In this document: piece by piece, positions 8,845 to 19,228 of the stretch | Position numbering within the stretch: the first letter of the stretch is position 1 | Layout of the letters: every line of letters starts with the position of its first letter | DNA from: Calothrix sp. PCC 7103 | Lineage (GTDB): Bacteria; Cyanobacteriota; Cyanobacteriia; Cyanobacteriales; Nostocaceae | Direction of reading: 5' to 3' | DNA: 64,000 nt | Assembly: GCF_000331305.1 (NCBI RefSeq) | Contig: NZ_KB217483.1 | Span: forward strand, 914,504-978,503 | Position numbers and translations under genes: made by a program | Notes under the pieces: generated by a model | The model's input: the letters and a program-made list of their open reading frames with translations, nothing else | Databases searched by the model: none | Told to the model about the DNA's origin: nothing

Positions 8845-11800
8845 ATGGACAGTTTAGATTTAAATCGTTTATCAGGTACGCAACTTATAACTTCTCCTTT
8901 AAATACAAACCTACCGGGAGAATTACAAAGTTTTATTAGCTTTAGTGCCAGTAGTGCTAATATTGCTCCTATACTTCGTGATACAACAGTCACTCTACTC
9001 CCTGTTTCTGAAGATGCTCAGGCGCCTGTTGGAAGTGTTGGTACTCCAATTTCCTCTATTATTAACTTTAATAATGTCACTGATAACGGGCAAATTGGTA
9101 TTGCCATTACTGAAGTCGGTACTGGCAGTAACGGTACTTGGTATTTTACTACCGATGGTGGCAGAGCATGGGCACCACTCGGTGAGGTCTCTGAAAGCAG
9201 TGCGCGTTTATTATTAGCAAATTTAAATAGTCGTATTTACTTCCAACCAGTTGCTGATTATAACGGTTTTATTAGTCGTGCCATAACTTTCCGTGCTTGG
9301 GATAATACTGATGGAACCGCAGGTAATACAGCAAATGTCGCTACTAATGGAGGAACTACAGCGTTCAGTAACACTACAGATACTGCTTCTCTACAAGTTC
9401 AGGCAGTTAATGATGCTCCTGTAAATACTGTTCCTGTTTCTACTCAAACTTCACGTATTGGCTTCAATGAAGATACAGAGTTTGCTTTTAAAGATGATAA
9501 CGCAATTCGAGTGGCGGATATCGATGCTGGTAATGGCGCCATTGATGTCACGGTGAATGCTACTAGTGGTACACTATTCCTCTCAGACTCCATTATTCCA
9601 AACCCCACCAATACAATATCTATATCAGGTACTCTCGCCAGTATCAACGCTACTCTCGACAAATTGGTTTACAAACCTATTAAAGATTATAACGGTGCCG
9701 TTAATATTCGAGTTTTTACTACAGACCGTGGAAATACGGGTGGTACTCAAAGAAGCGATGAAGATACTATTTATTTAAATGTCTTACCTGTGAATGATGC
9801 ACCTACATTCACAAAAGGTTTTAATGAGACTGTTGATGAAGACTTTGGTGTACGAACTGTTACTTGGGCTACTAATATATCTAAAGGTGCTAGTAACGAA
9901 TCTAATCAAACAGTCGCTTTCAACGTCATCATCAGTCCCGAAGATAGTAAACTATTCCAGAGTATACCAACTATCGATGCCAATGGTACGCTTCGCTACA
10001 CACCGAAAGCAAATATGTCTGGAACAGCGAATGTCACAGTTTTTCTCACAGACAGTGAAAACGCTGAATCAAAACGAGAATCATTTTCTATTACCATTAA
10101 CCCCGTCAATGACCCTCCTGTTAATTTAATTCCCTTACAACTTCAAACAGTACTAGAAGATTCTGTACTCACTTTCTCTAATGCCCGTAATAATACCATC
10201 AGTATCACTGATATTGATAATCCAGGCGCCGGAATTATGCAGCTTCTAGTCGAGGCGCCTAACGGTATACTAGAAGTGGCGCAAACTACCGACTTAAATA
10301 TTCGCAACAATAAAACAGGTTCGGTAACCTTAACTGGTACTCTCGAAAAAATCAATGCTGGGTTAGATGGTTTACAATTTACACCCAACAAAGACTTTAA
10401 CGGTAGAACCTTAGTTAAGATTACTACGAATGACCAAGGTAATACCGGAAAAGGCCCCGCATATACAGTTAGTAATGATATTAATATAGATGTCATCGCA
10501 GTTAACGACGCACCTCGCTTCACTAAGGGTGATAATCAACTCGTTAAAGAAGACACACCATCACAGAGTATACCTTGGGCAACTGCTATTTCTCCTGGCG
10601 CCACAAATGAAACTGGTCAATCTTTAAAATTCAATGTCACGAACGATAATAATTCTCTATTTTCCGTTCAACCTCAAATTTCTGCCAACGGTATTCTCTT
10701 TTATACATTGGCAAAAGATAAAAATACATTGGCAAAAGATAAAAATGGTGTAGCGAATGTGACGGTAGCGAATGTGACGGTAGTGCTAGAAGATGGTGGT
10801 GATAACAGTGATGGAGGTATAAGTCTATCTAGAGAAGAAACCTTTACCATCACCGTCACCCCAGTTAATGATAGTCCCACAAATAGAGTTCCAAATACGC
10901 AAACAATTTTGGAAGACTCAGAGTTGGTGTTTACCGATGATAAGCTTATTTCCATCAGCGATATCGATATCGATATTAATATTGATGTAGGTAATAACCC
11001 AGTACAAGTTAGAGTCATCGCTAATAATGGCATATTGACTTGGAATGATAGTAAAACTCTTACCACTGCACAAGGAAAAGGAACAGGTGTTGTCACCCTT
11101 ACAGGAAAACTCGCCGATATTAATTCTGACCTAAATGGTTTAACCTTTAAACCCAGTACTAACTTTATCGGGTTCACAACTATTCAAGTTATTACCAATG
11201 ACCAAGGTAGTATAGGTGATGGACAAGCATGGCAAACTTCTAGCAATATTGGAGTTGTAGTCAACCCAGTCAATGATGTTCCTAGCTTTACTATAGGTGG
11301 TGATATTCCCGTTGACGAAGATGCTGGTTTACAGCAAATAGTTGGTTGGGCAACTAGAGTTAATACTGGTGCTGCGGATGAATTTCAGAGTTTACAATTT
11401 AACGTTAGAAACAGCAATAATGCGTTATTTGCTGAACAACCAAGAATTTCTGTAAATGGTTCGTTAGGTACGCTTATTTTTAGAACTGCTCCAAATGCGA
11501 ATGGGACTGCAAAAGTATTTGTCAGTTTGCGAGATACTGGTGGTACACGAGATAATGGTGTTGATACTTCTGTAGAACAAGAGTTTACTATTAATGTCGG
11601 CGCCGTTAATGATGCTCCGATTAATCGTGTTCCAACTCCTCAAACAATGGATGAAGATAATACAATTGTTTTCTCTGCACTTGGTGGTGTTAATAATGCA
11701 ATTACTGTTAGCGATGTAGATGTAGATTTAGAAGGACTTGCATTAGAAACAACAATATCTACAGAGAATGGAACTCTCAGCGTAACTAACACGAGTGAAC

Positions 11801-14649
11801 TTACCAGTTCTAGTAGTACTCCTGGTAGCATTACTTTGGTTGGAACGGTAAATGCCATTAACAAAGCTTTGGATGGTTTAACTTTTACACCTACAGCTAA
11901 TTTTAATGGTGTAGCGAAAATTCAGGTAACAACTAACGACCAAGGTAATACTGGAAGTGGTGGCGCCCTTAAAGATACAGATATAATTATAGTTAACGTC
12001 AACCCAGTCAACGACGCACCAACCTTTACTAAAGGCGCCGACATTCCTCCTATATCTGAAGACGCAGAGCGGTATAATGAAACTTGGGCTACAGAAATTA
12101 CCACTGGTCTATTAGACGATACCAGACAAAAATTAACCTTTATCGTCACCAATACTGACAATTCTTTATTCAGCGAACAACCAAGCATTTCGACAGATGG
12201 CAAATTAACCTTTAAATCTGCTGTTAATGCAAATGGAGAAGCAACTGTTACAGTGCAATTGCAAGATGATGGGGGTGTGTTGAAGGGTGGTAAAGATACT
12301 TCAAACCCAGTTACTTTCAAAATTACAGTTAATGCAGTAAACGATGCTCCGGTCAATAATATTCCTAGTATAGTGCAAACAATTACTGAGGATGGTTTAG
12401 CTTTGGCTGTTTTCTCAGTTAATACAGGAAACGCGATAACTATTACAGAAGTAGACAAAGAGCCAAATGCGACGGTTCAAATTAATCTGTCTTCGGAAGA
12501 TGGTACAATCAAACTGGCGCTGCCGAGTGCTGATTTTTCGAGTAATGTATCTTTAACTGGCGCCTTAAGTGATATTAACCGTGCATTGGATGGTTTAACA
12601 TTCAAACCAAACCTCAACTTTAACGGTGAAGCTAAAATTAGAATAGCCAGCAGTAAGCAGGGAATGGAAGATGTAGATATTATAAAAGTAAACGTCACCC
12701 CTGTAAATGATGCACCCACCGTTATACCAGGAGCAAAGTTATCAAGATCAGCAGGTGCTTCGTTTAACATTCCAACATGGGCAACATTTACTGCTGGTCC
12801 AGATAATGAGTCTGCACAACAAGTATCTGAGTACATAGTTAGAGTTATTAGTAACCCTACAGTATTTTCTGGTAGACCAGTCATCGATAGACAAGGTAAC
12901 TTAATTTTTAGTACCGCAAGAGATATTAAAACTTCTACTACGGCAACTATTGGAGTCAGAGTTCGAGATAATGGTGGAACGAACTTGGGTGGAGTCGATA
13001 CTTCAGAGGAAAAAACCTTTGAGATTACAGTTGACCCAATTCAGGTTAATATATCTACTGCTACAGAATTTATCGAAGAAGGAAATAGTGGAACAACAGA
13101 TTACGACTTTGACGTTCGTTTATCAGGCGCCAGTAACGAAACAGTGACCGTTGAATATTTTACCGTAGATGAGACTGCAACGGGCGCCGATAAAGATTAT
13201 CAAGAAGCTTCAGGAACAGTCACCTTTAGACCTGGAGAAACGAGTAAAACAGTAAAAGTCAAAATCAACGGTGATACTAAGTTTGAAACCGACCAAACCT
13301 TCCGAGTTAACTTGTCAGAACCTAGAAACGTAGATTTGGGAACAACAACGAGTGTAGTTGGTAAAATCAAAGACGATGACACCAAACCTGTAATTAGTAT
13401 TGGTGACGCTTATAGTCGAGAAGGTAAATCAACTTTAGAAATTCCAGTTGGTTTATCAAATGCCAGTGACGAACAAGTAACCGTAGACTACATTGTAACA
13501 GATGGTACCGCTACAGCAGACAAAGACTATATAGCAGGCGCCAGTGTTGCGGTAGTATTTGCACCAGGTGAAATTAGTAAAACCATCAGTATCCCCATAA
13601 ATAATGATGATATTTTTGAAACAAACGAAACATTCTTTGTAGAACTGAAAGACCCCACTAACGGTACAATATCAACAACAGCGAATAAAGCGACAGCAAA
13701 AATAATCAACGATGATGCCAAAAATACCACCGATTTCAATAATGATGGTTATAGCGATATAGTATTGCGTAACTATCGAACAGGTGAAAACATCATCTGG
13801 TTCATGAACAACTTTACAATCGATAAAAGTGTAATCATTGACCGACAGCAAGATACCAACTGGGTATTAGAAGGAGTTGCGGACTTTACAACCGAAGGAA
13901 AACTAGATTTTCTGTACCGCAACTATAAAACAGGTGAAAACGAAATATGGATGATGGATGGTACACAACGTCTGCAAGTACTGCCATTGTTAAAATTAAC
14001 TGACACGAACTGGGAAATTAAAGCAGTCCAAGATTTTAACGGCGACCGTAAAACCGATATTATGTGGTATAATGCCAAAACTAGTGAAAGTATGATTTGG
14101 CAAATGAACGGGCCAACAATTTCCAGAAGTATATCATTACCAAAAGTCACATCTACACCTTTAAATGTAGAACTGAATGTAGAACTAGTTGCCGATTTAA
14201 GTGGTGATGGTAAAGCTGATATTATATGGCGTAATGAAAGAACAGGCGCCAGTACAGCTTGGGTAATGGGTGACACAACCGTACAAAAAGAAATTACGCT
14301 CGAAGCTTCAGCAGATGCGAATATTCACATACAAGGAGCAGGAGACTTTAACAACGACGGTAAACTGGACATAGTAGCAAGTAACTACCTAACAGGTGAA
14401 AATACCGTTTGGTACTTAGATAACACTGCGAACGAAATTAAAATTACAACCAAAGCAATACTACCAACTAATGGCGCCAACATGAGAATAGAGCAAATTA
14501 CCGACTTCGACAACGACGGTAACTTAGACTTTCTCTATCGTGATTTTAGTACAGGAGAGAATGAAATTTGGCGTATGAAAGGCGCCGAACGTGACCAAAT
14601 TATCAAATTACCCAAACTTCGCGAAAATTTCTGGGAGGTTTCTGTGTAA
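8845..14649 (+). CDS. giant modular surface-type protein: VNDAP repeats, Calx-beta, VCBS/FG-GAP
   Basis: 1934 residues. After about 190 N-terminal residues come ten cadherin/Ig-like module boundaries marked by VNDAP-type motifs, near residues 189, 316, 422, 553, 674, 809, 921, 1055, 1165 and 1286. The modules alternate between two kinds: one ending in a TNDQGNTG-like and VNV strand, and one beginning with PTFTKG and ending in FTITV. The composite repeat is therefore about 240 residues. Two Calx-beta domains follow (about 1398-1625), then FG-GAP/VCBS repeats of the DFNNDGxxDIxxRNxxTGE type to the end. This is the make-up of secreted or surface adhesins. No classical signal peptide is visible, so type I export is possible but unproven. 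Short in-frame duplications are described under findings. Confidence 0.88.
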   Translation: MDSLDLNRLSGTQLITSPLNTNLPGELQSFISFSASSANIAPILRDTTVTLLPVSEDAQAPVGSVGTPISSIINFNNVTDNGQIGIAITEVGTGSNGTWYFTTDGGRAWAPLGEVSESSARLLLANLNSRIYFQPVADYNGFISRAITFRAWDNTDGTAGNTANVATNGGTTAFSNTTDTASLQVQAVNDAPVNTVPVSTQTSRIGFNEDTEFAFKDDNAIRVADIDAGNGAIDVTVNATSGTLFLSDSIIPNPTNTISISGTLASINATLDKLVYKPIKDYNGAVNIRVFTTDRGNTGGTQRSDEDTIYLNVLPVNDAPTFTKGFNETVDEDFGVRTVTWATNISKGASNESNQTVAFNVIISPEDSKLFQSIPTIDANGTLRYTPKANMSGTANVTVFLTDSENAESKRESFSITINPVNDPPVNLIPLQLQTVLEDSVLTFSNARNNTISITDIDNPGAGIMQLLVEAPNGILEVAQTTDLNIRNNKTGSVTLTGTLEKINAGLDGLQFTPNKDFNGRTLVKITTNDQGNTGKGPAYTVSNDINIDVIAVNDAPRFTKGDNQLVKEDTPSQSIPWATAISPGATNETGQSLKFNVTNDNNSLFSVQPQISANGILFYTLAKDKNTLAKDKNGVANVTVANVTVVLEDGGDNSDGGISLSREETFTITVTPVNDSPTNRVPNTQTILEDSELVFTDDKLISISDIDIDINIDVGNNPVQVRVIANNGILTWNDSKTLTTAQGKGTGVVTLTGKLADINSDLNGLTFKPSTNFIGFTTIQVITNDQGSIGDGQAWQTSSNIGVVVNPVNDVPSFTIGGDIPVDEDAGLQQIVGWATRVNTGAADEFQSLQFNVRNSNNALFAEQPRISVNGSLGTLIFRTAPNANGTAKVFVSLRDTGGTRDNGVDTSVEQEFTINVGAVNDAPINRVPTPQTMDEDNTIVFSALGGVNNAITVSDVDVDLEGLALETTISTENGTLSVTNTSELTSSSSTPGSITLVGTVNAINKALDGLTFTPTANFNGVAKIQVTTNDQGNTGSGGALKDTDIIIVNVNPVNDAPTFTKGADIPPISEDAERYNETWATEITTGLLDDTRQKLTFIVTNTDNSLFSEQPSISTDGKLTFKSAVNANGEATVTVQLQDDGGVLKGGKDTSNPVTFKITVNAVNDAPVNNIPSIVQTITEDGLALAVFSVNTGNAITITEVDKEPNATVQINLSSEDGTIKLALPSADFSSNVSLTGALSDINRALDGLTFKPNLNFNGEAKIRIASSKQGMEDVDIIKVNVTPVNDAPTVIPGAKLSRSAGASFNIPTWATFTAGPDNESAQQVSEYIVRVISNPTVFSGRPVIDRQGNLIFSTARDIKTSTTATIGVRVRDNGGTNLGGVDTSEEKTFEITVDPIQVNISTATEFIEEGNSGTTDYDFDVRLSGASNETVTVEYFTVDETATGADKDYQEASGTVTFRPGETSKTVKVKINGDTKFETDQTFRVNLSEPRNVDLGTTTSVVGKIKDDDTKPVISIGDAYSREGKSTLEIPVGLSNASDEQVTVDYIVTDGTATADKDYIAGASVAVVFAPGEISKTISIPINNDDIFETNETFFVELKDPTNGTISTTANKATAKIINDDAKNTTDFNNDGYSDIVLRNYRTGENIIWFMNNFTIDKSVIIDRQQDTNWVLEGVADFTTEGKLDFLYRNYKTGENEIWMMDGTQRLQVLPLLKLTDTNWEIKAVQDFNGDRKTDIMWYNAKTSESMIWQMNGPTISRSISLPKVTSTPLNVELNVELVADLSGDGKADIIWRNERTGASTAWVMGDTTVQKEITLEASADANIHIQGAGDFNNDGKLDIVASNYLTGENTVWYLDNTANEIKITTKAILPTNGANMRIEQITDFDNDGNLDFLYRDFSTGENEIWRMKGAERDQIIKLPKLRENFWEVSV

Positions 14650-14667
14650 TATTGTTAGCGTAGAGAC

Positions 14668-14695
14668 GTAGAGACTAAACATGTTTAGTCTCTAC
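14668..14695. repeat. perfect 28-bp palindrome, GTAGAGAC family
   Basis: GTAGAGACTAAACA is followed directly by its exact reverse complement, 19 bases after the stop of the giant gene. In RNA it would make a hairpin and could act as a terminator, but there is no T-run. It belongs to the same family as 4692-4719 and 62677-62704. Confidence 0.75.
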
Positions 14696-14898
14696 ATTAC
14701 GTTCAATCTACCCACAGTTAGAAAAAATATTTTACAAATATACTCAAAAAGATTTTATCAAATTACGGAATTTTACCATAAGGTCGTGAAGTTAGTTAAT
14801 AGAAGCACAGGGCATTAATCGTCTACTTCAATAAAAGTTACAAAATTTATTAAATTGTTTATCTAATTACAAAATTTTATTATAAGGGGCGTGGCGAT

Positions 14899-15441
14899 AT
14901 GATAGTCAACGACCGTAGAAACTCTGTATCTAGATTAATATTACTGACGGCTATTTCCGTTTTGGCTACATTAAACATAGTACCCCAAGAAGCTATATCG
15001 GCGCCTATACCAACACCCACACCCACACCCACAGTATCAAAGTCAGAGAAAATAACTCGAAAAATCAACGAGTTAAAGCAGTCACAGGAACGTTGGATAG
15101 AAATAAATCTTAAACAGCAAAAATTAACTGCTTGGGAAGGAAATAAGGTTATATACCAAGTTACTGTTTCAAGTGGTAAAAAGTCTACTCCTACACTCAC
15201 GGGAGTTTACGCTGTTCAAACTAAACTACGTAAAGCCAGAATGCGTGGCGCCGACTATAATATTCCTGATGTACCTTATACAATGTACTACGACGGCAAC
15301 TATGCAATTCACGGTGCCTACTGGCATAATAACTTTGGTACACCCGTCAGTCACGGTTGCGTCAACCTACCACCAAAAAAAGCACAACTAGTATTCAACT
15401 GGGCAAAAGTCGGAACCCCTGTAGTCGTTCGCAGAAATTAA
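14899..15441 (+). CDS. L,D-transpeptidase (YkuD domain)
   Basis: 180 residues. A hydrophobic N-terminal export segment (about 12-34) is followed by a Pro-Thr linker and a YkuD domain. The catalytic motif is clear: His138 in AIHGAYW and S-H-G-C with Cys154. Such enzymes make 3-3 cross-links in peptidoglycan or attach proteins to it, in the periplasm. The preceding 250 bases are non-coding. It ends in a shared hairpin with the convergent ureidoglycolate lyase-like gene. Confidence 0.9.
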   Translation: MIVNDRRNSVSRLILLTAISVLATLNIVPQEAISAPIPTPTPTPTVSKSEKITRKINELKQSQERWIEINLKQQKLTAWEGNKVIYQVTVSSGKKSTPTLTGVYAVQTKLRKARMRGADYNIPDVPYTMYYDGNYAIHGAYWHNNFGTPVSHGCVNLPPKKAQLVFNWAKVGTPVVVRRN

Positions 15442-15450
15442 TCTATGATT

Positions 15451-15473
15451 TTTGTGCGCCATTGGCGCACAAA
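15451..15473. terminator. bidirectional hairpin terminator
   Basis: TTTGTGCGCC and GGCGCACAAA form a perfect 10-bp stem with a 3-base loop. It lies between two convergent genes, with T-rich flanks on one side and A-rich on the other. It would serve both the L,D-transpeptidase and the lyase-like gene. Confidence 0.8.
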
Positions 15474-15478
15474 TTTGT

Positions 15479-16057
15479 TTAAGCTACATTAAGTTGAATT
15501 TCATAACCTAATCTTTTCGGCAACGAAATTTTATACACATCACCTTGGTTCATTTCTCCTGGTTCCTTCATCTCACTTAATGCTGTAACTACTTCGTCTG
15601 AGTTTGCCGTCAGGATAACTACGGGTGTTTCACACGCTATCGGAAAATCGTGCCATGTACCCAAATGTAATAATAATCCGTGTCCTGGTGGAAAACGTAA
15701 TGCTTTTACTTCATTTAAATTTGGTACGCTTTGATTATCATTATCGTGATTAGGTGGCGCCATTACCATAATAAAGGGTGATTGTCCTAGGGCAATAAAC
15801 ATCTGTGTCATATGCATATGACGTTCCAACCAGATAATATTGGGATATCCCGGCATGATTTTAGCCGTTCTAAATGTAGCAGTACCACGATAGCTAAAAT
15901 CGATATTTTCACCTTCAAGAACTCTTTCTTGGTAAAAAGGTATGGATAAACCAGGTTTACTCACATCGTCACCAAGTAAATATCCATACGGTTTGATATT
16001 TTCTTGAGTCGCATCAATAACTGGAATCGTGAGAGTTTTAGTTTGTGATATTGTCAT
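15479..16057 (-). CDS. ureidoglycolate lyase-like (AllA family)
   Basis: 192 residues with the AllA/ureidoglycolate lyase pattern: an N-terminal YGYLLGDDV segment, ERHMHMTQMFIAL with the metal-binding His region, and PGHGLLLHLGTWHDFP at the C-terminal cupin strand. Characterised members split ureidoglycolate to glyoxylate and urea, the late step of purine-ring breakdown. Its ATG overlaps the stop codon of the PuuE-like gene (ATGA), so the pair is translationally coupled and points to purine nitrogen salvage. Enzymatic identity is inferred from family and context. Confidence 0.82.
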   Translation of the reverse strand: MTISQTKTLTIPVIDATQENIKPYGYLLGDDVSKPGLSIPFYQERVLEGENIDFSYRGTATFRTAKIMPGYPNIIWLERHMHMTQMFIALGQSPFIMVMAPPNHDNDNQSVPNLNEVKALRFPPGHGLLLHLGTWHDFPIACETPVVILTANSDEVVTALSEMKEPGEMNQGDVYKISLPKRLGYEIQLNVA

Positions 16058-16899
16058 GCTAAATGTTCGTATATTGCCTCACCTGTGGTTATCCAGGTAT
16101 GTGGCTTGCTTTTAATATATGATAAACACTGTTTTAAATATTTCATCCGTAATGGTTGACCGACTATGAAGGGATGTAAACCTATTGCCATGATGCGTGG
16201 GTTTTTTTCGCCATCTAGCCAAAGTTGGTCAAACTGGTCTTGTATCGCTTGTGCAAATTCGGCGCCTGAAAATCTGTTACTTAAACACAGGGTGATATCA
16301 TTAGCTTCAATAGTATACGGTATCGCTAACATTCGACCATCTTGAAGCGGGTACCAATATGGTTGGTCGTCGTTAACCCAGTCAGCAGTATATACTATTC
16401 CGGTGCCGTGCAATAATTCAAACGTTGATTCTGTAATGGAAAACCCCGGTGTTAACCATCCTTTGGGTAATTTTCCTGTTGCTTGTTTTAATAAATTTAA
16501 GGTTTTCTCAATAATTTGCGTCTCTGTTTGTTTATCCATACCGCTATGACCTGTGGAATTATTAATACCATGAGCCATGACTTCCCAGCCATATGTATTT
16601 ATTGCTGTCATAATTTCTGGGTACAGCGTGCAAATTTCACCGTTGACTGCTGCTGTGACTGGTATGGATAATTCAGCGAACAACTCAAATAGGCGCCATA
16701 TTCCTACTCTATTACCATAATCTCGCCAACCGTAGTTAGCAATTTCTGGCTGACTATTCAAATGTGGCTGAATCGCTGTGCCAAGTTTACCAAAAGTAAA
16801 ATGTTCTACATTCATTACCACCCAAACTGCTACCCGCTCATTATTGGGTAGCTTTAAAGGTGGGCGCCTGTCAAGGGGGTCGTAAGATGGTGGATACAT
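16054..16899 (-). CDS. PuuE-like allantoinase, polysaccharide-deacetylase fold
   Basis: 281 residues of the NodB-type carbohydrate esterase 4 fold in its PuuE variant. Features are VAVWVVMNVEHFTFG near the N-terminus, NYGWRDYGNRVGIWRL, VMAHGINNSTGHSGM with metal-ligand histidines, and GWLTPGFSITEST. PuuE enzymes hydrolyse allantoin to allantoate without the amidohydrolase-type enzyme. This assignment is strengthened by the overlapping downstream ureidoglycolate lyase-like gene. Cytosolic. No other purine-degradation gene is in the window. Confidence 0.82.
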   Translation of the reverse strand: MYPPSYDPLDRRPPLKLPNNERVAVWVVMNVEHFTFGKLGTAIQPHLNSQPEIANYGWRDYGNRVGIWRLFELFAELSIPVTAAVNGEICTLYPEIMTAINTYGWEVMAHGINNSTGHSGMDKQTETQIIEKTLNLLKQATGKLPKGWLTPGFSITESTFELLHGTGIVYTADWVNDDQPYWYPLQDGRMLAIPYTIEANDITLCLSNRFSGAEFAQAIQDQFDQLWLDGEKNPRIMAIGLHPFIVGQPLRMKYLKQCLSYIKSKPHTWITTGEAIYEHLA

Positions 16900-17003
16900 G
16901 GCAACGGATGATGAACGGATGTAACGGATAAATTATATAAGCTATTGATTTTAAACAAAATCTAATTATTTAAAACCACCGATCCTTTACATCCATCCGT
17001 TGC

Positions 17004-17495
17004 CTAGATTTGATACAATGCGGTTAATGCGATAGCCAGCGCATCTGCGGCATCGTCGGGTTTTGGAATAGTATCCAAATTTAATTCGTTCGCTACAGCT
17101 TCTTGAACTTCGTATTTTTCTGCATTTCCATACCCTGTTAAAGCGTGCTTGACTTGTTTAGGTGCAAATTCGACGTATGGTAGTTTATGCTGTGCTAGTA
17201 CCAGCATAATGACGCCGCGTGCTTGAGCGACTAAGATGGTATTTCCCATTCGATAGAAAAACAATTGTTCTATTGCAACTAAATCTGGTTTAATTTCTTC
17301 AATTAGGATATGCAAATCATCAAACAGAGTACACAAGCGCGTTCCCATTTCTGTTCCTGCTTCTGTGCGAATTACGCCAAAGTCAAGCATTTTTACAGAT
17401 GTATCCTGAGCTATATTATTGCTTGCTGTATAAGTAATGGCACCAAAACCTAAAATGGCAAGACCTGGGTCTAATCCTAAAATGCGCTTTTCCAT
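17004..17495 (-). CDS. ruvC: Holliday junction resolvase RuvC
   Basis: 163 residues, full length for RuvC. The RNase H-like acidic catalytic residues are visible: Asp in [14 protein letters not shown], Glu in [10 protein letters not shown] and the Asp pair in [11 protein letters not shown]. RuvC cuts four-way DNA junctions as a dimer with RuvAB in recombinational repair. It is divergent from the CofD-like gene. Confidence 0.95.
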   Translation of the reverse strand: MEKRILGLDPGLAILGFGAITYTASNNIAQDTSVKMLDFGVIRTEAGTEMGTRLCTLFDDLHILIEEIKPDLVAIEQLFFYRMGNTILVAQARGVIMLVLAQHKLPYVEFAPKQVKHALTGYGNAEKYEVQEAVANELNLDTIPKPDDAADALAIALTALYQI

Positions 17496-17673
17496 GTACT
17501 TTTATTTACAAATACCATAAACAACGCTTGTATAGCAATGCTAGCAACTTTAATTGCATGTTTTTTAGATAAATAGAATTATAAATGTAATAATCTTGCA
17601 CTCAGTTTTGAATGCATGTAGTGTACATTTTCTGTTAATCATTATTTTAGATCACCACTTTCTTCATGCTTGT

Positions 17674-19035
17674 ATGTCAATTGGTTTTATAAAACAAGCC
17701 CTCAACACTCTGCTTCCTCAGTCAAGGCGCCGTACTTCCTACCGGGTTAACCAGTGGTTCAAGTGGCTATCTCCAGGACTTTCGGTTAAGCGTTGGTTAC
17801 TTATCAGCATCAGTGGTGTGGTGCTTGGAGTTTTAGGGTTGGCTATTTCGATTCGACTCACACCAATTTTCTGGGCCATCGAACTACTTAGAAATTTCTT
17901 AGGAAAAATCACAGATATTGTACCCTACTATATTAGTGGTCCCATTGTTTTATTGCTGGGACTGTTACTACTGCTTTGGGGTCAAACGCGCACTGTTAGC
18001 TCTATTACTCAAGTTCTTCGACCTGGTGCCGAAGAGGAACTGGTAGATGTTTTACTAGCGCATCGTCGATTATATCGCGGCCCGAAAATAGTAGTTATTG
18101 GTGGCGGTACAGGACTGTCAACTTTATTACGTGGTCTCAAAACCTACAGTGCTAATATCACCGCAATTGTGACAGTTGGTGATGATGGTGGCTCTTCTGG
18201 TAGACTACGCGAAGAATTTGGCATGTTACCACCAGGAGATATCCGTAAATGTTTAACCGCGTTAGCAGATGAAGAAAAACTGTTAACAGAATTATTTGAA
18301 TACCGTTTTAGTAGTGGTGACGGTTTAAGCGGCCATAGTTTTGGTAACTTATTCTTAACCGCTTTAAGTGATATTACAGGAGACTTAGAGCGTGCAGTTG
18401 CTGCTAGTTCCAAAGTCTTAGCTATTCGTGGACAAGTATTACCCGCAACGCTCAGTGATATTCGTCTTTGGGCAGAACTATCTGACGGGCGCCGAATTGT
18501 AGGTGAATCAAAAATTACTGATGCTAAAGGTACAATTACAGACTTTGGTTGCACACCCATAGACCCTAAAGCTTTACCAGGAGCGATAAAAGCTATCAAA
18601 GAAGCCGATTATATAATCATGGGTCCAGGTAGCCTTTACACCAGTGTCATTCCTAATTTACTGGTACCACAAATAGCAGATGCAATCGCAGCAGCAGACG
18701 TACCACGTATTTACGTGTGTAACATTATGACACAACCGGGTGAAACTCAAGGTTACTCAGTCTCCGAACACATCAAAGCAATAGACAAAGCATGTGGAAG
18801 GCCATTATTCAACGCAGTACTCGTTCATAAAAAATCACCATCACCACGAGCCTTAGTACGTTACGCTCAAGGAAACTCACACCCCGTTTTCTTAGACCGA
18901 GAAGATGTAACCAAACTTGGGCGCCGTATCGTTTTAGCTAATATAATGCATGAAGACGAAAAAGGGTGCGTTCGTCACGACTCGCAAAAACTTGCAAAAG
19001 TACTTATCAAATGGTACAGTGGCGCCAAAATTTAA
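17674..19035 (+). CDS. gluconeogenesis factor YvcK/CofD-like protein
   Basis: About 453 residues from the ATG at 17674. The frame stays open to 17596, but the extra 26 residues are poorly structured, and MSIGFIKQ matches the usual cyanobacterial start. Two N-terminal membrane segments (about residues 35-60 and 80-105) precede the CofD/YvcK core, which has [16 protein letters not shown] and [12 protein letters not shown]. The family is structurally a LPPG:lactate phosphotransferase, but in bacteria YvcK proteins work in carbon-source adaptation and cell shape. UDP-sugar binding is known for some. The membrane-anchored N-terminus is typical of cyanobacterial members. Confidence 0.9.
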   Translation: MSIGFIKQALNTLLPQSRRRTSYRVNQWFKWLSPGLSVKRWLLISISGVVLGVLGLAISIRLTPIFWAIELLRNFLGKITDIVPYYISGPIVLLLGLLLLLWGQTRTVSSITQVLRPGAEEELVDVLLAHRRLYRGPKIVVIGGGTGLSTLLRGLKTYSANITAIVTVGDDGGSSGRLREEFGMLPPGDIRKCLTALADEEKLLTELFEYRFSSGDGLSGHSFGNLFLTALSDITGDLERAVAASSKVLAIRGQVLPATLSDIRLWAELSDGRRIVGESKITDAKGTITDFGCTPIDPKALPGAIKAIKEADYIIMGPGSLYTSVIPNLLVPQIADAIAAADVPRIYVCNIMTQPGETQGYSVSEHIKAIDKACGRPLFNAVLVHKKSPSPRALVRYAQGNSHPVFLDREDVTKLGRRIVLANIMHEDEKGCVRHDSQKLAKVLIKWYSGAKI

Positions 19036-19040
19036 GTAGG

Positions 19041-19096
19041 GTGCGTGACGCCATAACAATTATCAAACGAAGCGCTTATCTAGTAGCGTCACGCAC
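19041..19096. other. GTGCGTGACGC inverted repeat
   Basis: GTGCGTGACGC and GCGTCACGCAC are perfectly complementary 11-mers separated by 34 bases, just after the CofD-like stop. The outer sequence GTAGGGTGCGT also occurs at about 1809. It may be a dispersed structured repeat or a transcription end. Confidence 0.6.
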
Positions 19097-19177
19097 TAAA
19101 GCAAAGAATAGACTTAAATATTGAATTGTAAAGTCACGCACCAGAGCAAAGAATAGAGTTAAATATTGAATTTTAAA
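19088..19177. repeat. 45-bp tandem duplication
   Basis: Two adjacent 45-base units (19088-19132 and 19133-19177) begin GTCACGCAC and end TATTGAATTxTAAA, differing at a handful of bases. It sits in the spacer before tsaE, and the left unit shares its first bases with the inverted repeat. Confidence 0.8.
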
Positions 19178-19228
19178 GTTAAATTAACAATTAAGAATTA
19201 AATAATCTTGACTCTTCCCCTTTCCCCA

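Noticed and set aside
13923..14276. Minus-strand open frames inside the giant surface protein gene
   Set aside because: They are shadows of the repeated coding sequence, with no independent start signal or family.
17596..17673. 26-codon N-terminal extension of the CofD-like protein
   Set aside because: Composition is unlike a signal or domain, and the internal ATG at 17674 matches the expected start of the family.
19080..19180. Tandem repeats near 19.1 kb as a CRISPR array
   Set aside because: Only two directly adjacent units with no spacers.
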